A stretch of 64,000 nucleotides of DNA from Aphrophora alni. Lineage: Eukaryota; Arthropoda; Insecta; Hemiptera; Aphrophoridae. The position numbers and the translations under genes are program-made. The DNA lies in the NCBI GenBank assembly GCA_963513935.1, contig OY740772.1, positions 15,098,098-15,162,097 of the forward strand, given 5' to 3'. Under the pieces are notes generated by a model. That model had not been told where the DNA came from. It saw nothing but the letters and a program-made list of their open reading frames with translations, and did not search any database. Below are positions 53,690 to 63,809 of this stretch, one piece after another (the stretch's first letter is position 1; each line of letters starts with the position of its first letter).

Positions 53690-55020
53690 CTTGTCTTAAC
53701 CCCAGTTTATATCTAGAACCGAACACATATCGAATTTTGTTGTTGATAGTACGTTTAATAGAAGAACGTAAAATGAAATAATTAAAATAAATTTGGTGAA
53801 AAGGAAAAAAAAAACCATATAATAAAATAATATTTGCTGTAGCTCAGACGTCTGAGAAAGGAAGTAAAGTAAAAAAAAAAGTGTCAAACATGTACTAAAA
53901 CCAAACATGACTTAGGCATTTAGAAACAATTATTTTTACAAAGTCAAAGTCTTTTAACCAGTGCGTCGTAGTATTCTTTACAAACAGTAATAGAAATCAA
54001 TTTCTTTAGTCATAAACATTTGTTTATTTTTTTAACATCAAATACGAGTAAATAGAGATTACTTCTTTTCAAAAACAGTTAGGTTAAATTTGTAATTTTA
54101 TATAAGTAATGATTCAGTTATAACTCATAATGTAAAAGTGTGGTTTCAAACCTCAATAATTGTCATTAAACGGTTGTTTAACGCTTGTTCCAATATATTA
54201 ATTGCTTCCTCAATTAAACATACCTTGTAATCAGAATAACTTTTAGTTTTATTTGGTACCTCACTCACAATATTTACAAACATATAAATTTTTAACTCGA
54301 TAGTTTTGCACCTCTACCAGGTCATAGTTTGCAATTTTTTTTTAAGTTATATTTTTCCTATATGTGGGACAAGTCCTTAGTTTGGCATTACTCATTGTGT
54401 GGTAAAGTTATGTTTGTATACGTGATACAAATAGTATAGTATATTATTTCGCATCGCATTTTAATTTTAAAACAATTTTTTTATTTATAGGTCACGCTGT
54501 GTTCAAGTTAGAGGATGGGGAGAATGATATCTGATACTAAATTTGGCCTACTACCAACATTTTATTATTTTTTTCATTACATAAACATACATATTCGCAA
54601 TCAGAATAGTTTCTAATTTTTTTTAAACCCCACACATAATTTTCAATAAAAAAAAACTCAATAGTTTTTTCTTTAACAAGGTAATTTTTTGTTACAGCTA
54701 TAGTTTTCCTACATGTGGGACAAAACGAAAGAGTATTGTCTTGTCTGTGTAGAGGGTTGTGACTTACAGACACGCGTGTGAAATTATAAGGATCCTTGGT
54801 TTTACCTACCTAAAAAGAAAATTTATCTCCGAACCGAACACATATCGGATTTTTTTGTAGGAAATATTACTCCATTACTACTCTAAATGAATAATGTAAA
54901 ATGAAATTTAAAAAATGAGTTTGGCGAAACATAACCTAATAATAGTTGCTGATAGTTTAGATGTCTGAGAAAGTATGTACAGTAAAAAATAGATTCTAAA
55001 TAGAATTTTTGACAATAATT
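53690..55020 (+). repeat. Family H and a linked diverged duplication
   Basis: 53700-53890 and 54825-55000 are diverged direct copies ('cgaaccgaacacatatcg', 'atgtaaaatgaaat', 'gctgtag/atagtt.agatgtctgagaaag'). 54250-54430 and 54585-54780 are a second pair ('actcgatagtttt', 'aggtcatagtttgcaattttttt', 'tttcctatatgtgggacaa'). The end 'acttacagacacgcgtg.gaaattataaggatccttgg' matches, in inverted orientation, 59570-59660. The minus-strand frame 54537-54773 with a Cys-Pro-Thr-Cys stretch lies inside and is not considered a gene. Confidence 0.5.
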
Positions 55021-55185
55021 TAGGGGTAAAAACACCCTTTGAGTGGACAATTTTCAAAACCCTTTCTTAGTACTCATCTACAGACTTACCCCAAACCATG
55101 TTTAAAAATTCATAGCTTCTTGGATCCAAAGATTCCGTGATCGGTCAGTGGGTTTTGACTTTTATATATATATATATATAGATAG
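55021..55185. other. No gene seen; short AT run
   Basis: AT run 55163-55180 followed by a GATA run (55181-55192). Confidence 0.5.
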
Positions 55186-55199
55186 ATAGATAAAACTGG

Positions 55200-55368
55200 A
55201 ACAAAAGATCTCACAAAAATTACATTTTCTTAATCAAACGCGTTTCAAGGACAAAGTCGCCATCCTCACTGATACATGAGCTACAATAACTTAACTATAA
55301 CTGAGGATGGCGTCTTTGTCGTTGAAACGTGTTTGATTAAGCAAGCGTAAGATTTGTGAGATCTTGTG
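55200..55368. repeat. Palindrome with a hammerhead-like motif in each arm
   Basis: The left arm (55208-55268) and right arm (55302-55365) are inverted copies. Read outward from the centre, both give CTGAGGATGGCG(A/T)CTTTGTC, then TTGAAACG(C/T)GTTTGATTAAG. Position 7 of the motif (G here) is the position that is free to vary in the hammerhead consensus. Confidence 0.75.
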
Positions 55369-56204
55369 TTCTATGTAAATAAACATACTATGCGTGAGAA
55401 TTCGTGTTCAAATTTTATTCTATTACAATTTATTTATTGAGACTCTTCGATTTCATGAAAATGAATTATTTACCTACCTATAGTTTTTGTTACAGTTTTT
55501 TTTCCTTTTAAAGAACTTTCCAGCTGTACTAAACGGTAAAGAATGAAGAAGTCAATTTCCAAGAAGAGATAAATTTAGTAAACACCGAATTGAAAATTAG
55601 TAAAATCAACAGAATCAGGTGTCACGATCTTCGGGAAAAAAATATTCCCTACTTGTTAATACCGCCAGAGGGGAAAATGTAAATACAAATTATATGTAAT
55701 TTGATACTGGATAAATCTTGTAGTTTCCATTTTAATTATACACAAAGGTAATAGCTGGAATTTGGTCGTACAGGATTGGTTTGATATAAATTTTCTAATT
55801 TTTTTTCATCATTTAGTAAAACGTAATTGGTGATTGGTATATTTTGCGTTAACAGATTTATTGTACGAAGTTTACCCTCGAGCTATGGGATAAATAGCTA
55901 GACAGGGAGAGGGCGTGGTAGTTATTACAGATTATATAATAATTGGCAAATTATGTAGCTGAATATACGTCAACATTTTGTGCTTACGTCAGTAAATTCG
56001 TATTGGTCGTTGAAAATTTGACTAATTTTGAGGTGCGGTTCTGAAGAAGCATGTATTTCCATTGTTAAAAACTATATTGCTCGAATTTAGAAAAAGAAAA
56101 AAAAGCAGTTTTTTTAACAAATGAAAATATACTGTGCAATACAAGTTTTCCCACCTCTACACATAAAACCAAATACTAATAAAGTGTAAATTTTAAGGAG
56201 AAAG
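55369..56204. other. No gene seen
   Basis: Unique AT-rich sequence. Confidence 0.4.
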
Positions 56205-56300
56205 CTGACGTAAAAATCTTTTAAAATAGTTCTAACGATTTTGACGAATTTTTACTCAAATTTAGACTCTAAGAGCCTTAAAAACAGTTGGTAACACTGG
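56205..56300 (+). repeat. Small family B fragment
   Basis: 'aaaatagttctaacgattttgacgaatttttactcaaatttagactctaagagcctta' corresponds to the 'cgattttgattaaattttgctcaagtgtagcctctaag' region of family B. Confidence 0.45.
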
Positions 56301-56324
56301 AGCTGATATTGCACAGATTAAATA

Positions 56325-57115
56325 AACGCTTCATAAACATTGCACAAACTATCTCACTCACCCCCCTCCCCAAATCAAATAATAACTGGTCAAAAAATAA
56401 CGCGTCTGTTCAAGTAGAGGACCGCCACTCGTAAATAATTTTATTTTGACATAAATAGAATCTCACCTGACATATGACAGAATCTGAACTGACAGAAAGA
56501 GCGTGGAACCAGTAGAGATTTGTTAGATTCCTACTTATGTCAATTCATGTGGCGCCGTAGGAACAAGGGTGAAGATTTGTTTGACACCATCAATCTATAT
56601 TGGGCTCCACAACAACAAAGTGTATGTTCATATATTATGTATGAAGTTGGTTAGGTTAGGTTAGGAAACTTTCTGGGTGCCACTGTTCGATTGGCGGTTC
56701 TCTTCTTGAACAGACCCAAAATCACAGTTCAGTAGTTGTCAGTCAAAAAGTGAAAATAAATAGTGGACTCTGTCTTTGAAAAAAATATTTATTTATTTAA
56801 AAAGGGCCTAAATTTGCTTCGCTTGTACCAAAACGTGTTCAAAAGTAAATAGTATTTGATTAAAATTGAGCGTTTAAAGGTTTCTTTTTGTTGCATGCCA
56901 ATTATTCCGGACCAGTAATATTATTACTTGCGATTTTACGGATTTCGATTATTAATCTTTATATATCGTTAAAATTTGATTGAAATTGGTTGAGCCGATT
57001 TTGAGGAATTGAATCGTTTATGACAGATTTTTTATTTTTCATTACTCATGTACCGGCATTTTTAGTAGATGGTGATCAATAATATTTGTTTTGTCTTTAG
57101 AGACTACTTTTAAGA
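56325..57115 (-). repeat. Family B, minus strand, split by a MITE
   Basis: It starts at the 3' end of the repeat ('aaacattgcacaaactatctcactcacccccctccc'). It is interrupted at 56404-56715 by the MITE and resumes 'atcacagttcagtagttgtcagtcaaaaagtgaaaataaat'. It then continues through 'gggcctaaatttgcttcgcttgtacc', 'attccggaccagtaat' and 'ttgagccgattttgagg' to 'tcattactcatgtaccggcatttttagtagatggtgatcaataatatttg'. Confidence 0.75.
56404..56715. mobile_element. MITE with inverted ends and TTAGG-like run (copy 2), nested in family B
   Basis: 'gtctgttcaagtagaggacc' at 56404-56423 and 'ggttctcttcttgaacagac' at 56696-56715 are inverted copies (extending 3-4 bases further inward). The interior matches copy 1 at 49.2-49.6 kb but is shorter (312 against 370 bases). 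A GGTTA run lies at 56650-56668. Confidence 0.8.
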
Positions 57116-57474
57116 ATGTTAAATTAAATTTAAGAGTGACTCTTATAAATCCACGAAACCCCCATTTTCAACTCGAATGTAAAATCAGTTTTCTTACATG
57201 GATTCCAAACTTGGAAAACAACTCTATTTCTTACTCAAAAGCTTACATTTATCAACCACTGTTTGTAGTTGTTCTGGCCAAACCATGTCATAAGCCAAGA
57301 TCTTCGGGTGTCAGCAAATAAAAAAAGGGTGAGAACCGATTTAAAACGAAGGAAGTCGAGCTTGATAGGGTGCATTTTCTGCAAAGAGACGAATAATAGC
57401 ACAAGTGTCGGTCGAATCAGAAACATATGGCGAGAACCCAAGGAGAAATAGCTCAAGTCGGCAAAACGTAGAGA
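57116..57474 (+). other. Unassigned sequence upstream of a LINE tail
   Basis: Three overlapping open frames (57091-57321 and 57269-57451 plus, 57235-57456 minus) exist, none with recognised motifs. From its position directly before a family F tail it may be a decayed piece of LINE ORF2. Confidence 0.3.
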
Positions 57475-57725
57475 GAAGTTTGTTTAAAGGCAAAAACCTC
57501 TCGGTCATTGTCGCCTTATAAAAAAATAAAGGAAAAAAACAAAAAATAAACACTTCTGCCCTCGAATACTCTAATAGAGTCAGGGTCGGAAAAGAACAAG
57601 AGTTGGTAGGAAAGATGAAACAAAAGGATCTTACCCAAGACTAGAAGAAACAATGTATAGATCCAGCTATTCGGGATTTGTCAAGTCTGAACTCACTAAT
57701 GTGATCATCAGAGAAGTAAAAGTAA
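57475..57725 (+). mobile_element. LINE 3' tail (family F), well preserved
   Basis: Hairpin block 'aaaggcaaaaacctctcggtcattgtcgccttataaaa', then 'ccctcgaatactctaatagagtcagggtcggaaaagaacaagagttgg', 'ggatcttacccaagac' and 'tagatccagctattcgggatt', ending 'actcactaatgtgatcat'. Confidence 0.7.
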
Positions 57726-58136
57726 GTTAAGGACCCAAAAAGATCCATTGGTTTCCATGTACTCAAACATGCCAGTTGACAATAATTAAGAAGAAATGAA
57801 TTACGAGGTCTGTCGTAAAACTTTAGAATATTTCAAAACCAGCGAAATTTAGTTTAAAAGTAAATCAATTTTCACTTTAAATGTAATTTCTAAAAAACTA
57901 ACTCGACAGTGTTACATATCGGTATTTTTCATATAGGGAAGAATTTAAAATTTGTTGAGGTTGGCAAATTCATTTAGATTTATATATCTTCACATCCAAA
58001 TTTTTTTATCCAAATTGGATCAAAATCCCTTGTGATGTTTTAGACTAAGGTTTATTTATTGTTCTTCTAACTTATAGTTCTCGAATCACAATTTAATTTA
58101 AATTGTTGGAGGACAGACTAAAAGTAACTGAATTTT
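57726..58136. other. No gene seen
   Basis: Unique AT-rich sequence. Confidence 0.4.
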
Positions 58137-58400
58137 GAGTTTTAGTATTGTGGTTATTCTAAATTTTTGAGTCTTAGTATTGTGGCTATTCTAAATTTTT
58201 GAGTCTTGGTATTATGGATACTCTCAATTGTTGAGTTTTAGTATTGTGGCTACTCTCAATTGTTGAGTTTTAGTATTGTGACTACTCTTAAATTTTAAGA
58301 TTATTGTTGTGTTACTTTCAAATTTTAGTCTTAGTATCGTGGCTACTCTCAAATTTTGAGCGTTAGTATTGTAGCTACTCTCAAATTTGGAGTTATCGAA
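58137..58400 (-). repeat. 32-bp minisatellite grown from a family B segment (about 8 units)
   Basis: The unit 'gagtcttagtattgtggctattctaaattttt' type sequence (32 bases, variants) repeats about eight times. The final unit runs into 'ctactctcaaatttggagttatcgaaaaatt', the minus-strand family B block that follows 'gttgtggcagctacc' in intact copies. The unit is therefore an amplified internal piece of family B. Continuation to about 58450 ends with 'tagcagtgtaatagacggac', the left end of the repeat. Confidence 0.75.
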
Positions 58401-59505
58401 AAATTATCTTAAAATATGTCAAAGAGCTAGTTTAGTCTTCTCTATAGCAGTGTAATAGACGGACAACATTAAAAAAAAGAAGAAAAAAAGTGCCTCAGAT
58501 GCCAGAAAACAAGCATTTTCACACAAAAATCGACATTGTGTGAAAAGAAAGTAAGTAGTTCGCCATCAAATAGACCTGGGGCTGAATTAATAATTTAGGT
58601 AATGAATATTGCAACCTTGACATTCACCATGAAGAAATTCGTGTGTAAATGAAACATTTTCTTTGCTAGAGTTTGTGTGGGAAATTTTATGCGGTTGTTT
58701 TGTCATCTAAAGGAGGAAAAAGATAACGATGGACTTGTATGTGGCACAGACACAAGCCTCATACATAATATATATCATGATGATAATCTTTAATGGATCT
58801 TGTAGGTTAACCTAACCTCAAAATGAATCAACTTCTAATAAATCAACTGTTATTTTATTTTGTTGTCATGGTAACGGATAAGGAAATAGAATACATTTTT
58901 TAATACGGTAATATACAGCTGATTTGATTCATATAGGTTTAGGCGTATATTTACGAAAGTTCCTTAGGATTCCTTATTGAAGATCTCCTTACGCTGTTTC
59001 CTTACCGTCTTTCATTTTATTACGTACCTTTAGTATTTACTGTATTAAGAAAGAGAAATTGCTAAGAATTCCTTTAACGATTTAACCTGTTACCCATCAG
59101 ATTAATAAAGAGCTACCTTAAACCTCATTTAATCATATTTGTTCAATGCTGAACGATACGCCCTAATTTGTTATTAAATATTGTAATTATGATGAAAGAT
59201 CAAGACAATTTTATAGAATTATTTATGAAAATAAGGTGCCACCAACTAGTAACGATAAGATATCTGAGGAATGATGAAAAGGCAATTGATTTTTACGATG
59301 AAGATCAATTGTGTAAAATATTGTATATATAAAATATTATAGGTTAATATATATTTTCGATATATTTTTTTCAGTATTGTATGTTTCTGTGAATTCCTAT
59401 AAAATGTCGGAAATAAAATTAACAGATTTAAGTTCTAAATGTAGCAGAAAACAGTGATATTGTAGACAAAATTAAATAATATTACTTGGGGGGGGGGACG
59501 AAATT
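58401..59505. other. No gene seen
   Basis: Unique AT-rich sequence after the family B end at about 58460. A G run is at 59489-59497. Confidence 0.4.
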
Positions 59506-59830
59506 GTTGAAATTATAATTTTTTGTTGTATTGTATACAATTGCAGCAAAATATTTTATTGGATCGTACAACATTTTTAGGATCCTTAGTTAAAAACCAA
59601 GAAGGACATAATTTTACGCGCGTGTCTGTCAGTGTGCCTGTAAGTCGCAACCATCTACCTGTGTAGACGATAAATCCTATATATTTCATACTTTGCATTC
59701 TTTGTATTGTCAGATATAGGAAAAATATAGCAGTAACCAAAAAAAACGACCTTGGAGAGTTGTTACGGGGTAAAAATTATCAGGTTGAAACAGTATTTTC
59801 TAATGTTATGTGTGAGATATTAAATAAAAC
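59506..59830 (-). repeat. Family H, inverted copy
   Basis: 'aggatccttagttaaaaaccaagaaggacataattttacgcgcgtgtctgtcagtgtgcctgtaagtcgc' parallels the reverse complement of 54700-54800. The 'atataggaaaaatatagcagtaacc' block also matches. The minus-strand open frame 59513-59740 lies inside. Confidence 0.5.
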
Positions 59831-60579
59831 TCGTATGTAAATTCTGATTATCAATAATTATTTTTATTTGACGAAAAATAAATGTTGGCACTAGACAAAA
59901 TTTAAAATGTTAGATATCACTCCCTCCCTACTAATTTGAACACTTTCGTGACCTTCAAATCTGAAACATTATTTGGATTTGAAATTAAATTCCTGTGCGA
60001 AATCATGTATAGTTTTTGTATGAAGAATACGACTTAATTTAACCACACAATGAGAAATGCTTAGAGTATAAATGTTTTAAAAAATTTGTGAGATGTGAGG
60101 CATTTTCACTGATTTCTCTTTATTTGGGTCCCTAGTTAAAATCAAGGACCCTTATAATTTAAACTGTTTGTCTATACAATTTAAACTGTCGCTTAAAAAT
60201 CTTCGACTTTATAAAAATAACTGTCCCCTATAAGTGTGGCTTTACCACACACTTGTCCAATTTGTTTTTCTTTTACACTGCACTGCCTGTGTTTTTATTC
60301 TCAATTCATATTTTTATTATTTATTTTATAGATTATAGAATGTTAGCATCCTTTTCCTCTTTTCCGATCTTTCTCCCTGTGATTGTGAATTCATGTTCAA
60401 ACGAATAAAAATCAATCAAAACGTACTATCACCCGACAGCTGTTTAGTAATTAATAAACATCAGCTGTAGTGATTACTGAAATCTCATCGCTTCTTATCG
60501 ATAACGTAATTGGCATTTATCACAAAGGTTACTTTAATCGCTTCTTTATAAAGGAGAACTTAGTAAAGGAATAAAAATT
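59831..60579. other. No gene seen; small family H end
   Basis: 'gggtccctagttaaaatcaaggacccttataattt' at 60127-60161 is the palindromic end block of family H (compare 54788 and 59578). The rest is unique. Confidence 0.4.
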
Positions 60580-61562
60580 TTAAAAGGGGTCACTTTCCTC
60601 AAATATGGAAAAATGCAAATTTTGGTTCTTTATTCTAAATTATAGCCCTAAATATCTTATTTAAAATGGTGTATGGTTTATGTGCTTACGGTGATCGAAA
60701 GTGTAAAAAAGAACTAGTTTTAAAGATTTAATAGTAAACTGAGTGTTGGGTGCTCAGCCTTCATTGCCTAGCATTCTAAATAAAATAATTACATAATAAC
60801 TAGTTTATTTATTTAGTTTTACAATGTTTTACATGTGTAGGGCACATTCAGAAAAGAATGGCATCCAGACTGAAAATTTTGGAAAAAAAAACTGGTACTA
60901 CCATCTAGAAGTAAAGTTACAAGGAAGGGGGCAGAAACTGCAACATGCAGATACAAGAATACTATAGATTTCCTATATTGAGAAACTTGTCTTCTGCCTA
61001 AGACATGCAAGCTGCAGTTTGGGCTGAGTATCATTCAATGAAAGGTCACAGCAAGCCCTATGTTTAAAGACAGAGGTGTAAGTTTCACATCGTATCACGA
61101 AAGCCGAAATGTGTTAAGATGAGCTTCAAAAGAAAAAACAGGCAGTAAAAATACAAACTAGAGGAAACTTGATATATTTTAGTTTTTGCTGTTTTTCGAA
61201 AGTTTAGTTTTTCAGAACTTATGTGCCTTTTTCTCTGGAATGTAAAAAGACATCTCTAGTCATTTTATTTTAATTGTTCAGGAAAACGTTTTCTATGGAC
61301 AAAAATATAAACCACTTTGATAACTTCAACACTTTTTTGTAAAAAACATTTTTTCCAAGTTTTTCAATTACAATTTTTGAACTATTTTGAAAAATGTACT
61401 AAAAATTCTAAAACTATATTAGGACTACATCTTTTAATTAAAATTGTTTCCTAAGACCTAATAGCTACAATTAAAAAACTGCAATAAATTATCTTTAACC
61501 GTTTCTGAGAAAAAGTAACATATGTTAACATTGTGAAGATACGAGACGAGTGACCCCCTTAA
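60580..61562. mobile_element. Possible TTAA-flanked DNA transposon, about 0.98 kb
   Basis: TTAA-AAGGGGTCACTTTCCTC at 60580-60600 and GAGTGACCCCC-TTAA at 61548-61562 form a short inverted pair (GGGGTCACT in both), each with TTAA at the outer edge. TTAA target sites are typical of piggyBac-type elements. The inverted repeat is short, there is no second copy in the window, and no transposase is visible, so this is tentative. Confidence 0.4.
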
Positions 61563-62055
61563 AATGTGAAGTAGATTAAGTGTAAAAGAATAGTTAAGTG
61601 TTTCTTAAGGAAGTCCCAAGTATTAATAAATAAAGGAATACATATTTCCTCCTAGGCTTTTAAAGGAAGCATCGAAGGATGACCTAAACAAACCAGTAAA
61701 CTCTGAACAACTACAAACAGGAGAAACCCAATCATACACTGACAAGGTTGCTACACAATTTATATGTAAAGTTTAGATAAAATGTTTCACTTAAAATCGC
61801 CTTGGATCGAATAATTTGCCAGTTCTTGTCCTTGGATTTCATTTCTACCGCAATTTTGCATAGTAAGAAGATAAACTCCACCCAGTACGATCATAGCGTA
61901 GAATGTAAACTATAGAACATAACTTCTCAAGATAGTTGTACAGTCAAATTTGCTTAAAAATAGCGAAATTGAAAAATATATGCAGTACTAGATCATAGCA
62001 CAGACTTTCACACCCACATCTCCAAAACCAAATAAAAACAGCCACCAAAAGTATA
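61563..62055. other. No gene seen
   Basis: Unique sequence. 'cacacccacatctccaaaaccaaataaaaac' at 62009-62039 is a short minus-strand family B end. Confidence 0.4.
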
Positions 62056-62057
62056 TA

Positions 62058-62879
62058 CAGGGTGTTTCGAACTCTTGTCGGATATTTTATGAGGTTGAAG
62101 TAAACAGAGAACGAGCATTCATTTGTTTTGAAACAACCTTACTTGGCTGTCTGTGACCTCTTAGAATATTTCCAAATTGAGTAGGGGCGTTTTCACGCTG
62201 GAACTTCAAGTTGGCTCTAGTTTCTAAAGGGACATGCTCCAAGAATTCTGGAAGAATGTCTCTCAAGAAAACAAGATAAGTCAATTTGGCAGAATATAGG
62301 GCCCAATTACTTGGTTACTGACGATGCCAGCCCAAATATTGACGGAAAAATGTTTTGGTGGATACGCATGGGATTATCGAAAACCCATACTTTGTTATTT
62401 CGAGAATTGAATATTCCATCAGAAAACATTACCTAATGAAGAAAGTTATAGATTTTATTATTACTATTAAAAATCATTATTAATTCAAAAATATTTTAGT
62501 TTTAAGCTAATTTTGGGTATTGCAACAATTACGAAGAAATTATGTTTCAGTTTTTTCGATAATAACTCGGTAATCCTTTGAGCTACAGTAAAAATACAAT
62601 AATAAAGAAAAAAAATTCTCATTGAAAGGAGAAATTTTTTGTTTCTTCTAAATTTTTATAAAGTTAACGGTTTTCGAGATATTCGTCGTTAAAAATTTTA
62701 AACAGCCGCCATTTTGAAAAAAATTAAAACAAGGCCGTGTTTTTTGTTACACTAATAATTGGTCACTTAAAAAACATGTAAACCAATTTTGTTTTAAAAA
62801 ATGAATGCTCGTTCTGTGTGTATTTCAACTCCAGGAAAAATCCTTTAAAAATTTTCGACACCATTTCTGAAACACCCTG
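62058..62879. mobile_element. Family C element with both ends (TA target site), 822 bp
   Basis: CAGGGTGTTTC at 62058-62068 and GAAACACCCTG at 62869-62879 are perfect inverted ends flanked by TA. The interior has 'caacaattacgaagaaattatgttt', 'ttcgagatattcgtcgttaaa' and 'aaacagccgccattttgaaaaa', which are shared with 10.5, 27.1 and 51.6-51.9 kb. It contains 'gaatgctcgttct' near the right end and 'agaacgagcattc' near the left end (62107-62119, 62802-62814), so the subterminal regions also form an inverted pair. No coding capacity. Confidence 0.75.
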
Positions 62880-63059
62880 TATTTATATAACGTCCTAAAT
62901 TGGTTAACTCGTACTAAAAACTTCTTTATTTGATTAAAATCAAGTTTTAATGACATGTGGCAAGGTTCATTCTAACCAATTGTTCCTAACTTTTACTTAT
63001 TTGCTGATTTTTCCATACGGGTTTAGGTAATTAATTTATCACATTTTACTAAGGTCAGC
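62880..63059. other. No feature recognised
   Basis: Short unassigned stretch. Confidence 0.4.
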
Positions 63060-63735
63060 ATTCCAGTATCCGCCAATTCAAATAAAAACGAACCAAAACT
63101 AATCCTCCCCAAAAATGTCACTTCGATAGTTGTCAATTAAAAAGTGAAAATAAATCATGGACGCATTTTTTTTTGAAAAAAATAATAGTCATTTAACTTG
63201 GTTCGCGCAAATAATTTAACTTCAGCGTAAATTGTATTTAACTAAAGTACACCTTTTAATGACGGCGATTAAATTACATTTTCTGTCAATAATTATTCCT
63301 GAACAGTATTTTTGTTTTATTTATGATTTTACATACAAGTTTGGGACATTAACTTCATATGTCACTGAAATTGTACGAAATCGGTAGAACTGTTTTTGAA
63401 TTTTACCGATACTCATGAATTGGTATTTTTTTTTATAGATGGTAACTAATGCGTTTTATTTGAATTCTTAGAGGCTATACTTAAGAAAAATTTGATCAAA
63501 ATCATTATAACCGATTATGTAAAAAAGGTAATTTTGTTTGTTTTTATTTATAACAGCTATCGCCAGATTTTATTTATTGAAAAAATGAAAAAAAGTTTCG
63601 AAATTTAGTGAAATTATGCCCATATATCAAATTTAACTCAAATCTATGCATTTGGGCTGTAGAGCACCGTACATACGACAGACGGACATAATTCCAAAAA
63701 ACACTTTTTGTAATTTAGAGGAACTCGAAATGAAT
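63060..63735 (-). repeat. Family B, minus strand, nearly complete
   Basis: 'aaataaaaacgaaccaaaactaatcctccccaaaaatgtcac', 'tcaattaaaaagtgaaaataaat', 'ttattcctgaacagtat', 'aaatcggtagaactg', 'gaggctatacttaag', 'aaaatttgatcaaaatca' and the left end 'gggctgtagagcaccgtacatacgacagacggacat' are all present in order. Confidence 0.75.
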
Positions 63736-63809
63736 ATATCAGCAAAAAATTCTATGTAAGAAAGTAAAAATTCTGTAATAAAGTAGCCTACCCTTACCTA
63801 AAATGCTAT

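Noticed and set aside
54537..54773. Minus-strand frame with Cys-Pro-Thr-Cys and a later Cys-Leu-Cys, zinc-finger-like
   Set aside because: It sits in family H. The paralogous segment at 54.25-54.43 kb has stops in this frame and the second half of a zinc site is missing.
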